A stretch of DNA of 64,000 nt, taken from Paucisalibacillus algeriensis (GTDB lineage: Bacteria > Bacillota > Bacilli > Bacillales > Amphibacillaceae). The notes under the pieces were generated by a model that did no database searches, was not told the DNA's origin, and worked only from the letters and a program-made list of their open reading frames with translations. Location: the NCBI RefSeq assembly GCF_000577245.1, contig NZ_CBYO010000004.1:86553-150552 (forward strand). Reading direction: 5' to 3'. Both the position numbers and the translations under genes were made by a program. Below, one piece after another: positions 8,249-17,435 of the stretch (position 1 is its first letter; each line of letters begins with the position of its first letter).

Positions 8249-8963
8249 GACAATCGATCTGACGAAAACATTTGGAGAACATACTGTATTAAGAGAAATC
8301 ACCACCACAATTGATCAAGGTGAAGTTGTCGCAATTATCGGTCCTTCGGGTTCTGGGAAATCAACCTTGCTTCGATGTTTAAATTTATTAGAGAATCCGT
8401 CGCAAGGTTATATTTGGATAAAGAATAGAGAAATTACAAGTCCAAAGGTTAAAAAAGTAGAAATTAGGAAAGACATTGGTATGGTATTTCAGCATTTTCA
8501 TTTGTTTCCACATATGACCGTACTAGAAAATGTGATGTATGCACCTATTAAAGTCAAAAATATGAAAAAAGAATTAGCGGTAAAGATTGCGAAGGGATTA
8601 CTAGCAAAGGTTGGTCTGAAAGATAAGATTGATGCATATCCAAACCGTTTATCAGGTGGGCAAAAGCAGCGTGTTGCTATTGCAAGAGCATTAGCTATGG
8701 AACCAGAAATTATGCTATTTGATGAACCAACTTCTGCATTAGACCCTGAAATGGTAAAGGAAGTATTAGATGTGATGAAAGACCTCACCCAAACAGGGAT
8801 GACAATGGTTGTCGTGACGCATGAAATGAATTTTGCCAGGGAAGTTGCTGATCGCATTATCTTTATGGATGAAGGGAAGATAATGGAAGAAGGTAACCCT
8901 AAGGAATTCTTTACGAATCCGAAGACGAAGCGGGCGGAAGATTTTTTGTCTAAAGTACTGTAG
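8241..8963 (+). CDS. Amino acid ABC transporter ATP-binding protein
   Basis: A 240-residue ABC ATPase of the ArtR/GlnQ type. Walker A is GPSGSGKST (34-42), the Q-loop is [14 protein letters not shown], the signature is LSGGQ (137-141), Walker B is IMLFDEP (157-163) and the switch His is in VVTHEM. Start GTG at 8241, with GGAACGGAGG 7 bases upstream, overlapping the permease gene. It powers uptake by the preceding two genes. Confidence 0.95.
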   Translation: MIKTIDLTKTFGEHTVLREITTTIDQGEVVAIIGPSGSGKSTLLRCLNLLENPSQGYIWIKNREITSPKVKKVEIRKDIGMVFQHFHLFPHMTVLENVMYAPIKVKNMKKELAVKIAKGLLAKVGLKDKIDAYPNRLSGGQKQRVAIARALAMEPEIMLFDEPTSALDPEMVKEVLDVMKDLTQTGMTMVVVTHEMNFAREVADRIIFMDEGKIMEEGNPKEFFTNPKTKRAEDFLSKVL

Positions 8964-9053
8964 AGACTGTTTTCGCAACATGGCAAAAATTAATTCGATT
9001 CCAATTGATGTGACACGTTTTTTAGTTGATGTTATGTCCGTTACTATTATAAA

Positions 9054-9086
9054 AAAACTCGAGTGAGCAGTCCTCACCCGAGTTTT
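9054..9086. terminator. Bidirectional terminator
   Basis: AAAACTCG...GTGAG pairs with CTCAC...CGAGTTTT. It lies between the convergent transporter operon and the glutathione peroxidase gene, with A and T runs on both flanks. Confidence 0.8.
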
Positions 9087-9087
9087 C

Positions 9088-9564
9088 CTATTGTAAAAGT
9101 TTTTCAATATCCTTACTTATTTTATCAGGTGTTGTCTGAGGAGCATAGCGCTTGACTACATTCCCATTCTGGTCAACTAAAAACTTTGTAAAGTTCCATT
9201 TTATTTCCTCAGTCAGAAATCCTTTTGCCTCTTTAGTTAAGTAAGTGAAAAGAGGATGTGCATTTGGTCCTTTCACTTCAATTTTCTCAAACATTTGAAA
9301 GGTAACCCCATAATTTTTTTGGCAAAATCCTGCAATATCTTCACTAGTACCAGGCTCTTGGTTTCCAAATTGATCACACGGAAAACCAAGCACTTCTAAA
9401 CCTTTGTCATGATAAGATTCATATAATTCTTGTAGTCCTTCATATTGAGGAGTAAATCCACATTTACTTGCAGTGTTAACAATCAATAAAACGTATCCAT
9501 TATAATCGTTTAGATCCTTTGTATCACCTTGAAGTGTTGTTGCGGACAATTCGTATATACTCAT
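9088..9564 (-). CDS. Glutathione peroxidase family protein (BsaA type)
   Basis: A 158-residue thiol peroxidase that reduces hydroperoxides. Catalytic residues are Cys35 (SKCGFT), Gln in [12 protein letters not shown] and Trp in IKWNFTKFL. Bacterial members use Cys in place of selenocysteine and probably take electrons from thioredoxin or bacillithiol-type systems. A longer frame continues upstream, but the ATG at 9564 has AAGGAGGGG 9 bases before it and gives the family length. It lies 54 bases beyond the trhO terminator. Confidence 0.93.
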   Translation of the reverse strand: MSIYELSATTLQGDTKDLNDYNGYVLLIVNTASKCGFTPQYEGLQELYESYHDKGLEVLGFPCDQFGNQEPGTSEDIAGFCQKNYGVTFQMFEKIEVKGPNAHPLFTYLTKEAKGFLTEEIKWNFTKFLVDQNGNVVKRYAPQTTPDKISKDIEKLLQ

Positions 9565-9610
9565 TATAGCCAATCCCCTCCTTTGTTCATCATAACAAAT
9601 AGAAGAAATT

Positions 9611-9642
9611 AAGAAAAATAAAAGACGACCATTTGGCCGTCT
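9611..9642 (-). terminator. Terminator of trhO
   Basis: Minus-strand hairpin AGACGGCC / GGTCGTCT (9623-9642) with one mismatch, followed on that strand by CTTTTATTTTTC. It overlaps the 3' flank of trhO and separates it from the peroxidase gene. Confidence 0.7.
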
Positions 9643-9646
9643 AATC

Positions 9647-10618
9647 TTAAGCTTCTTGCACAACCTTCTCCTCAGCAATAATTGCTAATCTACTTTCAAT
9701 TTCCTCTGGAGAAAGGTTCTGTTCTTGTACATATAAGTTTCGTGGGTGTACTCGACATTCATGTGTACATCCTCGCATATATTTATGCTCATTTTCTTCT
9801 GAGCAGAGAATTTGTTTATTACATTCAGGGTTTGCACAGTTTACAAAACGTTCGCATGGCTCACCGTCAAAGTAGTCCTTACCAACGATAACATGCTCTT
9901 TACGGTTAATTGGAACTGAGATACGCTCATCAAAAACGTAGCATTGTCCATCCCATAGTTCACCTTGTACTTCTGGGTCTTTCCCGTAAGTTACAATTCC
10001 ACCGTGAAGTTGTGCTACATCTTCGAAACCTTCTTTAATCATCCAACCAGTGAATTTCTCACAACGAATACCACCTGTACAATACATAAGAACTTTTTTA
10101 CCTTCAATCAAATGTTTGTTTTTACGTACCCATTCTGGTAGTTCGCGGAAATTATCAATATCCGGATTTAATGCGCCTCGGAAGTGACCTAATTCGTACT
10201 CGTAGTCATTACGTGTGTCAAAAATAACAACGTCATCACGTTCCATTGCTTCACGCCACTCTTTTGGTGAAAGGAATTCACCTGTTAGTTCTTTTGGATC
10301 TGGATTTTCTTCCTCATCCAAGCGAAGTGTCACTAACTCTTTACGTGGACGAACATGCATTTTTTTGAATGCATGGCCATCATGCTCATCAACCTTAAAG
10401 GTTAAATCGCTAAATCGAGGGTCATTATGCATCATTTCCATATAATTGTTTGTTGCTTCAACAGTACCAGAAACGGTTCCGTTAATTCCCTCGTTAGCTA
10501 CTAAAATTCTGCCCTTTAGATCATTTTCCTTACAAAAAGCAAGATGCTCTTTTGTAAAAGTTTCAGGGTCTTCGATGTCTACATACTTGTAGTACAATAA
10601 TATTCGATAATTTTCCAT
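9647..10618 (-). CDS. trhO: tRNA uridine-34 hydroxylase TrhO (rhodanese-related)
   Basis: A 323-residue protein with an N-terminal acylphosphatase-like domain, a central rhodanese domain and a Cys-rich C-terminal region (several CxxC-like pairs between about 255 and 300). The catalytic rhodanese Cys is Cys180 in [11 protein letters not shown]. TrhO uses oxygen to hydroxylate U34 of certain tRNAs, giving 5-hydroxyuridine. The ATG at 10618 has AGGTGG 8 bases upstream; the in-frame GTG 12 bases earlier overlaps that site and is unlikely. Older names are YceA and YbfQ. Confidence 0.93.
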   Translation of the reverse strand: MENYRILLYYKYVDIEDPETFTKEHLAFCKENDLKGRILVANEGINGTVSGTVEATNNYMEMMHNDPRFSDLTFKVDEHDGHAFKKMHVRPRKELVTLRLDEEENPDPKELTGEFLSPKEWREAMERDDVVIFDTRNDYEYELGHFRGALNPDIDNFRELPEWVRKNKHLIEGKKVLMYCTGGIRCEKFTGWMIKEGFEDVAQLHGGIVTYGKDPEVQGELWDGQCYVFDERISVPINRKEHVIVGKDYFDGEPCERFVNCANPECNKQILCSEENEHKYMRGCTHECRVHPRNLYVQEQNLSPEEIESRLAIIAEEKVVQEA

Positions 10619-10797
10619 GTTATTTACCACCTATCATTCATATTTGCAAGATATAAATGTTGGTAGTGTTTATTTACTTTTTTATTATCTTGCAAGAGTA
10701 TAGTTTAGCAACTTTCAACAAAAATTTCAATAGGTGCTGTAAGGATTTGTGTTTCAATTTTGTTAAAGTAGTGGTTATAAGTTTATCGAGTTAGTAT

Positions 10798-11577
10798 CTA
10801 TAATGCGTCAAACGTTTTCTTAAAGTAATCTGCAGCTTGTATCATTTTAGCCCCATACCAAAACATTTCCCCATCAACAATAATGATCTTTGCATGTGGT
10901 ACCATCGCTTGAAATTCCTTTATATGCTTTTCCCTGAATGGATACGGCTCCGTTGCTAGGAGAATATAATCTAGATCTGCATTTTGAAAGTCTTCTTCTG
11001 TTACAACAGGGTATCTTCCATTTAATGAAGTAAAAGGATTAATGAATCCCATCTTTGTTAAAGTAGATTGAATATATGTATCTTTTCCAACTACCATGTA
11101 GGGATTTTTCCAGATAACATATGCTGCACTTTTACCATTAACATGTGGAAGGGTATCGAATTGATGCTGTATTTCCTTTACCATCTGAAAGGATTCATCA
11201 TTGCGATTGGTTAAACGCCCTAGATCCTTAATCATACGGTAAACATCTAGCTCCTTTTGTACTTCGAAGACGAAGACAGGATAATGCTTTTCAAGTGTTT
11301 TAACTATCTCTTTTGTATTCTCTTCTTTTTCAGCTAGGATAAGATCAGGTTTTAATTGGTTAATGCGGTCAAGATTTATATCCTTCGTTCCGCCAATATT
11401 TTTAGCCATCAGGACTTTTTCCTGTGGGAAAATGCAAAATCTTGTTCGACCTACTATAGTATCTTCTAAATTCAGGTGATACATTGTTTCTGTAATAGCA
11501 GGAACAAGAGAGATGATACGTTTGGGTGGGTGTGAAAATGTAACTGTTCTTCCGAGGTGGTCCGTTATGGTATACAT
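10798..11577 (-). CDS. BtuF-like helical-backbone metal/cobalamin receptor without signal peptide
   Basis: A 259-residue protein with the two-lobed fold of cobalamin and siderophore binding proteins: the N-terminal TDHLGRTVTF strand, PKRIISLVPAITETM (18-32), NLDRINQLKPDLILAE and the C-terminal PFTSLNGRYPVVTEEDF segment. Unlike true BtuF proteins it begins directly at the domain, with no signal peptide or lipobox, and the ATG is fixed by GGGAGG 8 bases upstream. No permease or ATPase gene is adjacent. It may be a cytoplasmic binder or sensor. Family assignment is good, function open. Confidence 0.75.
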   Translation of the reverse strand: MYTITDHLGRTVTFSHPPKRIISLVPAITETMYHLNLEDTIVGRTRFCIFPQEKVLMAKNIGGTKDINLDRINQLKPDLILAEKEENTKEIVKTLEKHYPVFVFEVQKELDVYRMIKDLGRLTNRNDESFQMVKEIQHQFDTLPHVNGKSAAYVIWKNPYMVVGKDTYIQSTLTKMGFINPFTSLNGRYPVVTEEDFQNADLDYILLATEPYPFREKHIKEFQAMVPHAKIIIVDGEMFWYGAKMIQAADYFKKTFDAL

Positions 11578-11744
11578 ATGAAAACCTCCCTAAATCAATT
11601 GGTTTTAATCTAAGTCTATCCCAGTACAATTGTAAAGTCACTGTGAATTTAGATCGATTTACAAAATGCGACAGATTTTATCATAAGATAAATAGGTAGT
11701 AAAGACTAAAATATAATTTTTTTTCCTAAAAAATCCGGATTTAC

Positions 11745-11893
11745 TTGCATTTTTCTAACCAAAAGGGTAAAGTTAATAGTAGCAAAAGGAAATTGAAATT
11801 GGTAATACTTTACGTTCTCTTTATCAGAGTAGGTGTAAAAGTATTAAAGGTTCAATTGTACTTTGCAAGCTATTCGATAAGGAGGTCATACAA
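11745..11893 (+). promoter_or_regulatory. Promoter and long 5' leader of the cold-shock gene
   Basis: -35 TTGCAT (11745-11750), 17-bp spacer, -10 TAAAGT (11768-11773). Initiation near 11780 gives a leader of about 114 bases before the ATG. Long structured leaders that refold at low temperature are typical of csp genes. The remaining 11578-11744 region shows nothing recognisable. Confidence 0.55.
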
Positions 11894-12091
11894 ATGACTG
11901 GTAAAGTAAAATGGTTTAACGCAGAAAAAGGTTTCGGTTTCATCGAGCGCGAAGACGGTGACGATGTATTCGTACACTTCTCAGCTATCCAAACTGATGG
12001 TTTCAAAACTCTTGAAGAAGGTCAAGATGTTGAATTTGAAATCGTTGAAGGTAACCGTGGCCCTCAAGCAGCTAACGTAACTAAACTATAA
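11894..12091 (+). CDS. Cold-shock protein (CspA/CspB family)
   Basis: A 65-residue single cold-shock domain. RNP1 is KGFGFIE (16-22) and RNP2 is VFVHFSAI (25-32); the [14 protein letters not shown] start is diagnostic. It binds single-stranded RNA and DNA and acts as an RNA chaperone during cold and growth. AAGGAGGTC precedes the ATG, giving very strong translation, and codon use is biased as in highly expressed genes (for example GGT, CGT, GAA). Which of cspA, B, C or D it corresponds to cannot be decided. Confidence 0.95.
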   Translation: MTGKVKWFNAEKGFGFIEREDGDDVFVHFSAIQTDGFKTLEEGQDVEFEIVEGNRGPQAANVTKL

Positions 12092-12106
12092 TTAACACAA
12101 ACCCAC

Positions 12107-12138
12107 AAGGCTTATCTCTGTTTGAGATAAGCCTTTTT
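12107..12138 (+). terminator. Terminator of the cold-shock gene
   Basis: AAGGCTTATCTC pairs perfectly with GAGATAAGCCTT over a 5-base loop, followed by T residues. Confidence 0.9.
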
Positions 12139-12167
12139 ATGTAGATGAGAACTCGAGGTGACATGAT

Positions 12168-12848
12168 TTGGGATCTTTCAATTGGAAAGAAAAATCAAAG
12201 GAAGAGTGGAATAACCGAGCTGATTTTTGGAGTGCCCGTAGTCAAAGTATGTGGGATCATGGCAGTCGAAAAGATATTGTTCCCTTATTGGATAAACATT
12301 TAGATCATCGAGCGACTGTTGTCGATGTTGGTTGTGGTGATGGTTACGGGACATTTAAATTACATACATTAGGTCATGAAGTAATGGGTGTTGATATTTC
12401 AGAAGAGATGATTAAACTGGCAAGAACACGTCTCCAAGAAGTTCCATTTCAGGTTGCAGATGTGAATCAATTACCACTTGCTGATAAATCGGTGGATGCT
12501 ATTTTAAGCATTAATGTTCTAGAGTGGGTTGAAGTACCTGCAACTGCATTGAAAGAAATACATAGAGTGATAAAACCGGATGGAATACTTTGCGTGGGTA
12601 TTTTGGGCCCCACTGCTGGGCCGCGGTCGAGTAGCTATCCAAAGGTATTTGGTGAGAAATCCATAAATAATACGATGATGCCCTGGGAGTTTTTTAAACT
12701 TGCTAAAGAATTAGGATTTTCATTAGTGGATGAACTTGGTGTTTATAAAGAAGGCGTAAGAGAAGAGCACCATCAGGATTTACCAGTAGTTTTAAAACAG
12801 GCCCTAAGTTTTATGTGGGTATTTTTGCTTCGAAAAGTAGGTGAATAG
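12168..12848 (+). CDS. Class I SAM-dependent methyltransferase
   Basis: A 226-residue methyltransferase. Motif I is VVDVGCGDG (51-59), followed by the acidic VDISEEM (75-81) that binds the SAM ribose and the ADVNQLPLADKSVDAILS block. The start is TTG at 12168, with GAGGTG 7 bases before it; the nearby ATG at 12163 is out of frame. The substrate is unknown; the fold resembles small-molecule (UbiE/YxbB-like) methyltransferases. It overlaps the next small gene. Confidence 0.85.
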   Translation: MGSFNWKEKSKEEWNNRADFWSARSQSMWDHGSRKDIVPLLDKHLDHRATVVDVGCGDGYGTFKLHTLGHEVMGVDISEEMIKLARTRLQEVPFQVADVNQLPLADKSVDAILSINVLEWVEVPATALKEIHRVIKPDGILCVGILGPTAGPRSSSYPKVFGEKSINNTMMPWEFFKLAKELGFSLVDELGVYKEGVREEHHQDLPVVLKQALSFMWVFLLRKVGE

Positions 12849-12849
12849 T

Positions 12850-13149
12850 TTGGATAAAAAACAACTAGAAGAACAAATCATTAAAAATCATCAAAGCGAT
12901 GAAAAAATGATGATATTAATTTTTGCACAGTGGTGTGTAAACAACGATATGGATCCTGAAGAACTTTATAAAACAGCGTACCCTTATCAAGTTAACAACA
13001 AGGCTTTAGAAGAAGCAATAGAATTAACCGTTCCCAAAGAGGAATCAGACGAAATTTCAGTTCAAACTGTTATACATGTCTTACAACTTTTTGGGAACGA
13101 TGATCTAGCAAGTGTTGTTCAGTCGAAAGTTGACGAAGAAAAGCTTTAA
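12850..13149 (+). CDS. Conserved small hypothetical protein
   Basis: A soluble, acidic protein of 99 residues if TTG at 12850 is used, or 102 from GTG at 12841. An AGGTGA at 12838-12843 favours the TTG. The sequence is mostly helical, with DEKMMILIFAQWCVNN near the start and VLQLFGNDDLASVV near the end. I do not recognise a named family. It directly follows the methyltransferase gene, overlapping or 1 base apart, so the two are co-transcribed. Its last 4 bases overlap the convergent dehydrogenase gene. Confidence 0.7.
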   Translation: MDKKQLEEQIIKNHQSDEKMMILIFAQWCVNNDMDPEELYKTAYPYQVNNKALEEAIELTVPKEESDEISVQTVIHVLQLFGNDDLASVVQSKVDEEKL

Positions 13150-14018
13150 TACGATGAATCAAATAATTTAATTAGGCTTTGGGTGCCACTATCTGCTTCA
13201 CCATTTTCTGCTAACTCTTTATATAGCTCTAATGATAGTGCTAACCCAGGTGTTGATAGTCCTAATTCTTCTGCTGACTCAATGGCAATGGTCATATCTT
13301 TTATAAAATGTTTCACATAGAATCCTGGGGCAAAGTCCCCTTCTATCATGCGTGGGGCAAGCTTCGATAAAGAAAAACTTCCAGCAGCCCCGGTTGTAAT
13401 ACTGTCCAGAACTCGAACTGGATTAAGTCCAGCCTTTTTAGCGTATACGATTGCTTCACAAACCCCAATCATATTGGTAGCAATGGCAATCTGATTACTC
13501 AATTTCGTATGCTGCCCTGCACCAGCTTGTCCTTGCAAGATGATATTTTCTCCCATTACTTTTAGCACTGGCAATACGGCATCAAATGCTTCCGGATCTC
13601 CGCCAACCATAATAGCAAGTGTTCCACTTTTAGCGCCAATATCCCCACCAGAAACAGGTGCATCAAGGGCGAAGATTCCTTTTTCTCTGGCCCTTTGATA
13701 AATCTCTACTGCTAAAGAAGGCTTGGATGTCGTCATATCAATGATATACGTCCCTTTATTAGAATTTTCTATAATCCCATTATCTCCAAAGTATACCTCT
13801 TCTACATCTTGTGGGTATCCAACTATTGTGATGACAGCGTCTACTGTAGAAGCTAATTCAGAAATAGAATCTTTCCAAATGGCACCTTGGTTAAGTAATG
13901 GTTGGGCTTTCGATTTTGTACGAGTATACACAGAAACGTTATATCCAGCCGTTAACAGGTTTTGAACCATACTACTTCCCATAACACCAGTTCCAATAAA
14001 TCCGATATTTTTAAGCAT
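13146..14018 (-). CDS. NAD(P)-dependent beta-hydroxyacid dehydrogenase (YkwC-like)
   Basis: A 290-residue member of the 3-hydroxyisobutyrate / 6-phosphogluconate dehydrogenase superfamily. The Rossmann fingerprint is GFIGTGVMG (6-14), the substrate-binding motif is DAPVSGGDIGAKSGTL (119-134), and the catalytic Lys172 lies in KLSNQ. Length and order match B. subtilis YkwC. It reversibly oxidises a small beta-hydroxyacid; the exact substrate is unknown. A strong GGAGGGAG lies upstream of the ATG at 14018. Confidence 0.88.
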   Translation of the reverse strand: MLKNIGFIGTGVMGSSMVQNLLTAGYNVSVYTRTKSKAQPLLNQGAIWKDSISELASTVDAVITIVGYPQDVEEVYFGDNGIIENSNKGTYIIDMTTSKPSLAVEIYQRAREKGIFALDAPVSGGDIGAKSGTLAIMVGGDPEAFDAVLPVLKVMGENIILQGQAGAGQHTKLSNQIAIATNMIGVCEAIVYAKKAGLNPVRVLDSITTGAAGSFSLSKLAPRMIEGDFAPGFYVKHFIKDMTIAIESAEELGLSTPGLALSLELYKELAENGEADSGTQSLIKLFDSSY

Positions 14019-14097
14019 GAAACACCACTCCCTCCTGCTTTTACTATATAATTATTTTCAATATTGTAAAAGGAAAATCAATTAAGGAATGATGAAA

Positions 14098-14541
14098 ATG
14101 CAGTGGCATAGTAAGAATTTTAACGAATTAACTAATCATGAATTATATTCAATCTTAAAAGCAAGAACGGATGTTTTTGTTGTAGAACAGAATTGTGCGT
14201 ATCCGGAATTAGATAATTATGATCAGGAATCAATCCATTACTATGGAACAATAAAAAATGAGATTGCCGCCTATGTTAGGTTGCTACCCAAAGGGCTTAA
14301 GTATGAAGATGCAGCTGCCATTGGAAGGGTATTGGTTTCCAAAAAGTTTAGGTCACATGGCATTGCGCGGGAAATCATGGAAAGGTCAATCGATTTTATC
14401 GTTGATGAGTGGAAGGAAAATAATATAAAAATACAAGCGCAAGACTACTTAAAAGACTTTTATCGTTCATTAGGTTTTATACAAATTTCTGACGTATATT
14501 TAGAGGATGGAATACCACATATTGACATGCAATTCAAGTAG
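14098..14541 (+). CDS. ElaA-like GNAT acetyltransferase
   Basis: A 147-residue acetyltransferase. Three ATG codons are in frame at 14089, 14092 and 14098; AAGGA lies just before the first, so only the third has proper spacing, and it gives the usual MxW start of ElaA proteins. Family features are LYSILKARTDVFVVEQNCAYPELD (about 16-39), IGRVLVSKKFRSHGIAREIME (the acetyl-CoA loop) and FYRSLGF near the end. The substrate is unknown. Confidence 0.85.
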   Translation: MQWHSKNFNELTNHELYSILKARTDVFVVEQNCAYPELDNYDQESIHYYGTIKNEIAAYVRLLPKGLKYEDAAAIGRVLVSKKFRSHGIAREIMERSIDFIVDEWKENNIKIQAQDYLKDFYRSLGFIQISDVYLEDGIPHIDMQFK

Positions 14542-14635
14542 ATATAAAAGAATCAATCTAATGCTTTTACATATAGTATGATTAGCAACCTTTTTCAAGT
14601 AATCACGGATTATTGCTTTATGAGGAGGCTATTAC

Positions 14636-15310
14636 ATGATTTCAGGTGAACAGTTAGGTCAATGTAAAGAAGCATTATTAGCTCGGCAGAATGAATTGAT
14701 TAATCATGTTCAAGACCATTATGGTTTATCATTAGAGTTATTGAAGGAGTCCATGAGTGAGCTCTCTAATTATGATAACCATCCAGCAGATCATGGAACG
14801 GAATTATTTGAAAGACAAAAAGACATTGCTTTAAATGAGCATGCAGAGAAAGAACTAGAGGAGATTAACGAGGCATTACATGCAATTGAAGAGGGAACAT
14901 ATGGCATATGTACAGAATGCGGAGCAGACATCCCATTTGAACGATTACAAGCAGTTCCAACTGCTGATCGTTGTGTCAATCATGCAAGTAGTGATACTTT
15001 TGAGCGAAATAGACCGGTTGAAGAAGAAGTATTTAGTCCGAATATAAACCCGGATGAAGTAACAGATGAAGAACAAGTTGGCTATGATGCAGAAGATGCG
15101 TGGCAAGATGTAAGTCGTTACGGAACTTCGGAAACAGCTTCTGACTTTTACGGTGACCGGGAGAATTTTGATGAAATGTATCCGAACAGTGATGAAAATG
15201 TTGGTAACGTAGAGGATATCGAAGGATTTGTTGCAGCCGATCAGCATGGGAATTTTACAGGGGTAACTCCGAATCATAATAAATATGAGAATGAATTAGA
15301 TATGGATTAA
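14636..15310 (+). CDS. yteA: YteA family protein (TraR/DksA zinc finger)
   Basis: A 224-residue protein. After a helical N-terminal half comes a DksA/TraR-type zinc finger with Cys92, Cys95, Cys113 and His116 (CTECG...CVNH), followed by an acidic tail rich in Asp and Glu. This layout is that of the YteA family, annotated as sporulation-associated in Bacilli. It may bind RNA polymerase through the secondary channel as DksA does, but this is inference. GAGGAGG lies 8 bases before the ATG. Confidence 0.85.
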   Translation: MISGEQLGQCKEALLARQNELINHVQDHYGLSLELLKESMSELSNYDNHPADHGTELFERQKDIALNEHAEKELEEINEALHAIEEGTYGICTECGADIPFERLQAVPTADRCVNHASSDTFERNRPVEEEVFSPNINPDEVTDEEQVGYDAEDAWQDVSRYGTSETASDFYGDRENFDEMYPNSDENVGNVEDIEGFVAADQHGNFTGVTPNHNKYENELDMD

Positions 15311-15312
15311 GA

Positions 15313-15351
15313 AATGCACAGCAGTCCAATAGGATGTGCTGTGCATTTTTT
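15313..15351 (+). terminator. Terminator of the yteA-like gene
   Basis: ATGCACAGCA pairs with TGCTGTGCAT across a 13-base loop and is followed by a T run. Confidence 0.85.
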
Positions 15352-15400
15352 GAAACTTTTTCACCATAAATCCGTAAAATAGTAAAAGGAGTGATGGGGA

Positions 15401-15607
15401 ATGAGTGATAATAAAGGTTGTATCAAATGTGGAAGTATGGATGCGGATAAGAAGGAAGTCGCGATGACAGGTACAGGATTGTCAAAAATGTTCGACATGC
15501 AGCATAATCAATTTATAGTGGTTTACTGCAAGAATTGTGGATACTCGGAGTTCTATAACAAACGCAGTTCAACAGGGTCGAACATTATAGATTTGTTCTT
15601 TGGATAA
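15401..15607 (+). CDS. Small zinc-ribbon protein
   Basis: A 68-residue protein with two CxxC pairs, Cys7/Cys10 (CIKCG) and Cys43/Cys46 (CKNCG), making one zinc ribbon. It matches the small zinc-ribbon family annotated as nucleic-acid-binding (zinc_ribbon_13). Function unknown. AAAAGGAGTGATGGGG precedes the ATG. It stands alone between two terminators. Confidence 0.8.
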   Translation: MSDNKGCIKCGSMDADKKEVAMTGTGLSKMFDMQHNQFIVVYCKNCGYSEFYNKRSSTGSNIIDLFFG

Positions 15608-15611
15608 GATT

Positions 15612-15656
15612 AAAGGGTTTGATACTCAAATAAGTTGTGTATCAAACCCTTCTTTA
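15612..15656 (+). terminator. Terminator of the zinc-ribbon gene
   Basis: AAGGGTTTGATAC pairs with GTATCAAACCCTT, a 13-bp perfect stem with a T-rich 3' side. Confidence 0.85.
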
Positions 15657-15687
15657 ATATATAAGGAAAAAACTTAAAAATATAATT

Positions 15688-15895
15688 GCTTCTCAAGGAC
15701 AAAATAAGTGGAAAACCAGGAAAAAATGTCTAATAGAAAGCTTCTCATGGACAAAATAAGTGAGAAACCAGGAAAAACTGTCCAATAGAAAGCTTCTCAA
15801 GGACAAAATAAGTAGAAAACCAGGAAAAACTGTCTAATAGAAAGCTTCTCACGGACAAAATAAGTGAGAAACCAGGAAAAACTGTCTAATAGAAT
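15688..15895. repeat. Four tandem copies of a 52-bp repeat
   Basis: Copies start at 15688, 15740, 15792 and 15844, exactly 52 bases apart, with only a few differences. Copies 2 and 4 carry TTCTCA...TGAGAA and copy 2 also GGACA...TGTCC, so each can form a hairpin; copies 1 and 3 have lost the first pairing, which suggests a 104-bp doubling step. There is no spacer between copies and no coding frame (52 is not a multiple of 3). Confidence 0.9.
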
Positions 15896-15906
15896 TAAAA
15901 CACCAA

Positions 15907-15938
15907 TAAAAAAAGAAGGGGGGAGGTACCCTTCTTTT
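15907..15938 (-). terminator. Terminator of the htr gene
   Basis: On the minus strand AAAAGAAGGG pairs with CCCTTCTTTT and is followed by T residues. Confidence 0.8.
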
Positions 15939-15946
15939 GGCGCAAC

Positions 15947-17278
15947 TTATTCATATCGTTCTGTAAGCTTTAATTCGACGATTTGTTTTTCACCGTTTCG
16001 ATAAATCTCAAGGTTAACTGAATCACCAACTTGTGTTTCAGAATACATATATTTTCTAAGTTCTAGAGCGGTCGGTGTTTCATGATCGTTGATCTTCGTG
16101 ATAACATCAAATTGTTGTAAACCAGCATCGGCTGCAGGAGAGCCTGGCTCGACGCTTGCAATAACCATACCTTCTTCTACACCTTCTGGAAGGACAACAT
16201 TATGGCGATATTGCATTGGTACTTGATTTAACGGAGCCATGCTAATACCGATAAATGGACGTTGCACTTTACCAGTTGTCTCTAACTGTTCCATAATTGG
16301 TAGAGCGGACTCCATCGGAATGGCAAATCCAATACCCTCAACTTGGGTGCTAGCAATCTTCATAGAGTTGATACCAATAACTTCACCATTTGAATCAACC
16401 AGTGCTCCACCACTATTTCCAGGGTTAATGGCCGCATCTGTTTGAATAACTTCAGTAATCCAATCGGCTATACTGTCCCCATTTGTGTCAACCGATACAG
16501 ATCGTTCAAGTCCACTAATTATTCCTTTTGTTAAAGAGTTAGCGAATTCTATACCAAGTGGGTTTCCGATTGCGTATACGGTTTCTCCAACTTGTTTGCC
16601 TTCAGCTGTCCCTAATTTAGCAACCCGGTTAACATTTTCACCATCGATCTCTAGCACAGCTAAATCTGTTAATTCATCAGTTCCAAGAACTTTTGCCGGA
16701 ACTCGTTCGTCATTGGATAATACAACTTCCACTTGTTCTGCACCATTTACAACATGGTGGTTTGTAACTACATATGCTTTTCCATCTTCTTTTTTATAAA
16801 TGATACCAGAACCAGTTCCAGCCTCTTGACTATTTGTCCAGATACTTTGTTTTTGTAGGTTTGTTACACCGACAACAGCTTCAGCAACTTCAGCAAGGTT
16901 TGTCGAGCTTTTAGCGTCCTCTGCTGCCATGGTTGTGATGATTTCAGGATCTGTTTTAGTTGTATTCTGTGCAGCTAGTTCTGTATCTTTTATATTTTCA
17001 AGAGATATTACATTGTTAGAAATAAGTAATAGTAACACGATTACAGGAATGAATCCACCGAGCATGCCAGAAAGGAAAGATTTAATAGTAGTTGGTCCTT
17101 TAGTCTTATCCTTTTTCATTTCGAGCTCTGAATTTGGTTTAGTTAACCCCAGGTTATCAACATTCGTCTGATGTGTTTGATAAGTAGTATGATCGGAATC
17201 CTCAGAATGATGCTGTTGGTGACTATCGTTTTTTGAATCTAATGGTTGCTGTTCATTTTCATTATGTTCCATTACCAT
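15947..17278 (-). CDS. HtrA-type membrane serine protease (HtrB-like)
   Basis: A 443-residue DegP/HtrA-family quality-control protease. A polar, His- and Asp-rich cytoplasmic N-terminus is followed by one membrane helix (about 71-93), a trypsin-like domain with the triad His175 (TNHHVV), Asp205 (LTDLAV) and Ser289 (GNSGG), and one PDZ domain (about 345-435). The longer upstream frame lacks a ribosome binding site; the ATG at 17278 has AAGGA 7 bases before it (17272 is an alternative). The gene is divergent from cssRS, the arrangement of htrB in B. subtilis, so CssR control is expected, although I could not see clear CssR octamers. Confidence 0.93.
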   Translation of the reverse strand: MVMEHNENEQQPLDSKNDSHQQHHSEDSDHTTYQTHQTNVDNLGLTKPNSELEMKKDKTKGPTTIKSFLSGMLGGFIPVIVLLLLISNNVISLENIKDTELAAQNTTKTDPEIITTMAAEDAKSSTNLAEVAEAVVGVTNLQKQSIWTNSQEAGTGSGIIYKKEDGKAYVVTNHHVVNGAEQVEVVLSNDERVPAKVLGTDELTDLAVLEIDGENVNRVAKLGTAEGKQVGETVYAIGNPLGIEFANSLTKGIISGLERSVSVDTNGDSIADWITEVIQTDAAINPGNSGGALVDSNGEVIGINSMKIASTQVEGIGFAIPMESALPIMEQLETTGKVQRPFIGISMAPLNQVPMQYRHNVVLPEGVEEGMVIASVEPGSPAADAGLQQFDVITKINDHETPTALELRKYMYSETQVGDSVNLEIYRNGEKQIVELKLTERYE

Positions 17279-17435
17279 ACATCCTTCCTTAAAGACTGTA
17301 TGTATAGCATATCCAGAAGCAATGGAATAGCTTTGGGATAATTGTGGAATAAATGTGGAAATAAGCAAAATATATTGTTTCCTCTTATTAATAATGTAAA
17401 AATAAAAGAAAAAACAGTTAAAAGCGGTGAGGAAA

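Noticed and set aside
15688..15895. CRISPR array
   Set aside because: Copies are contiguous 52-bp units with no unique spacers, and no cas genes are near.
17279..17435. CssR octamers between the htr gene and cssR
   Set aside because: No TTTTCATA-type repeats were found in the intergenic stretch; only a TTTTCATT inside the coding region.
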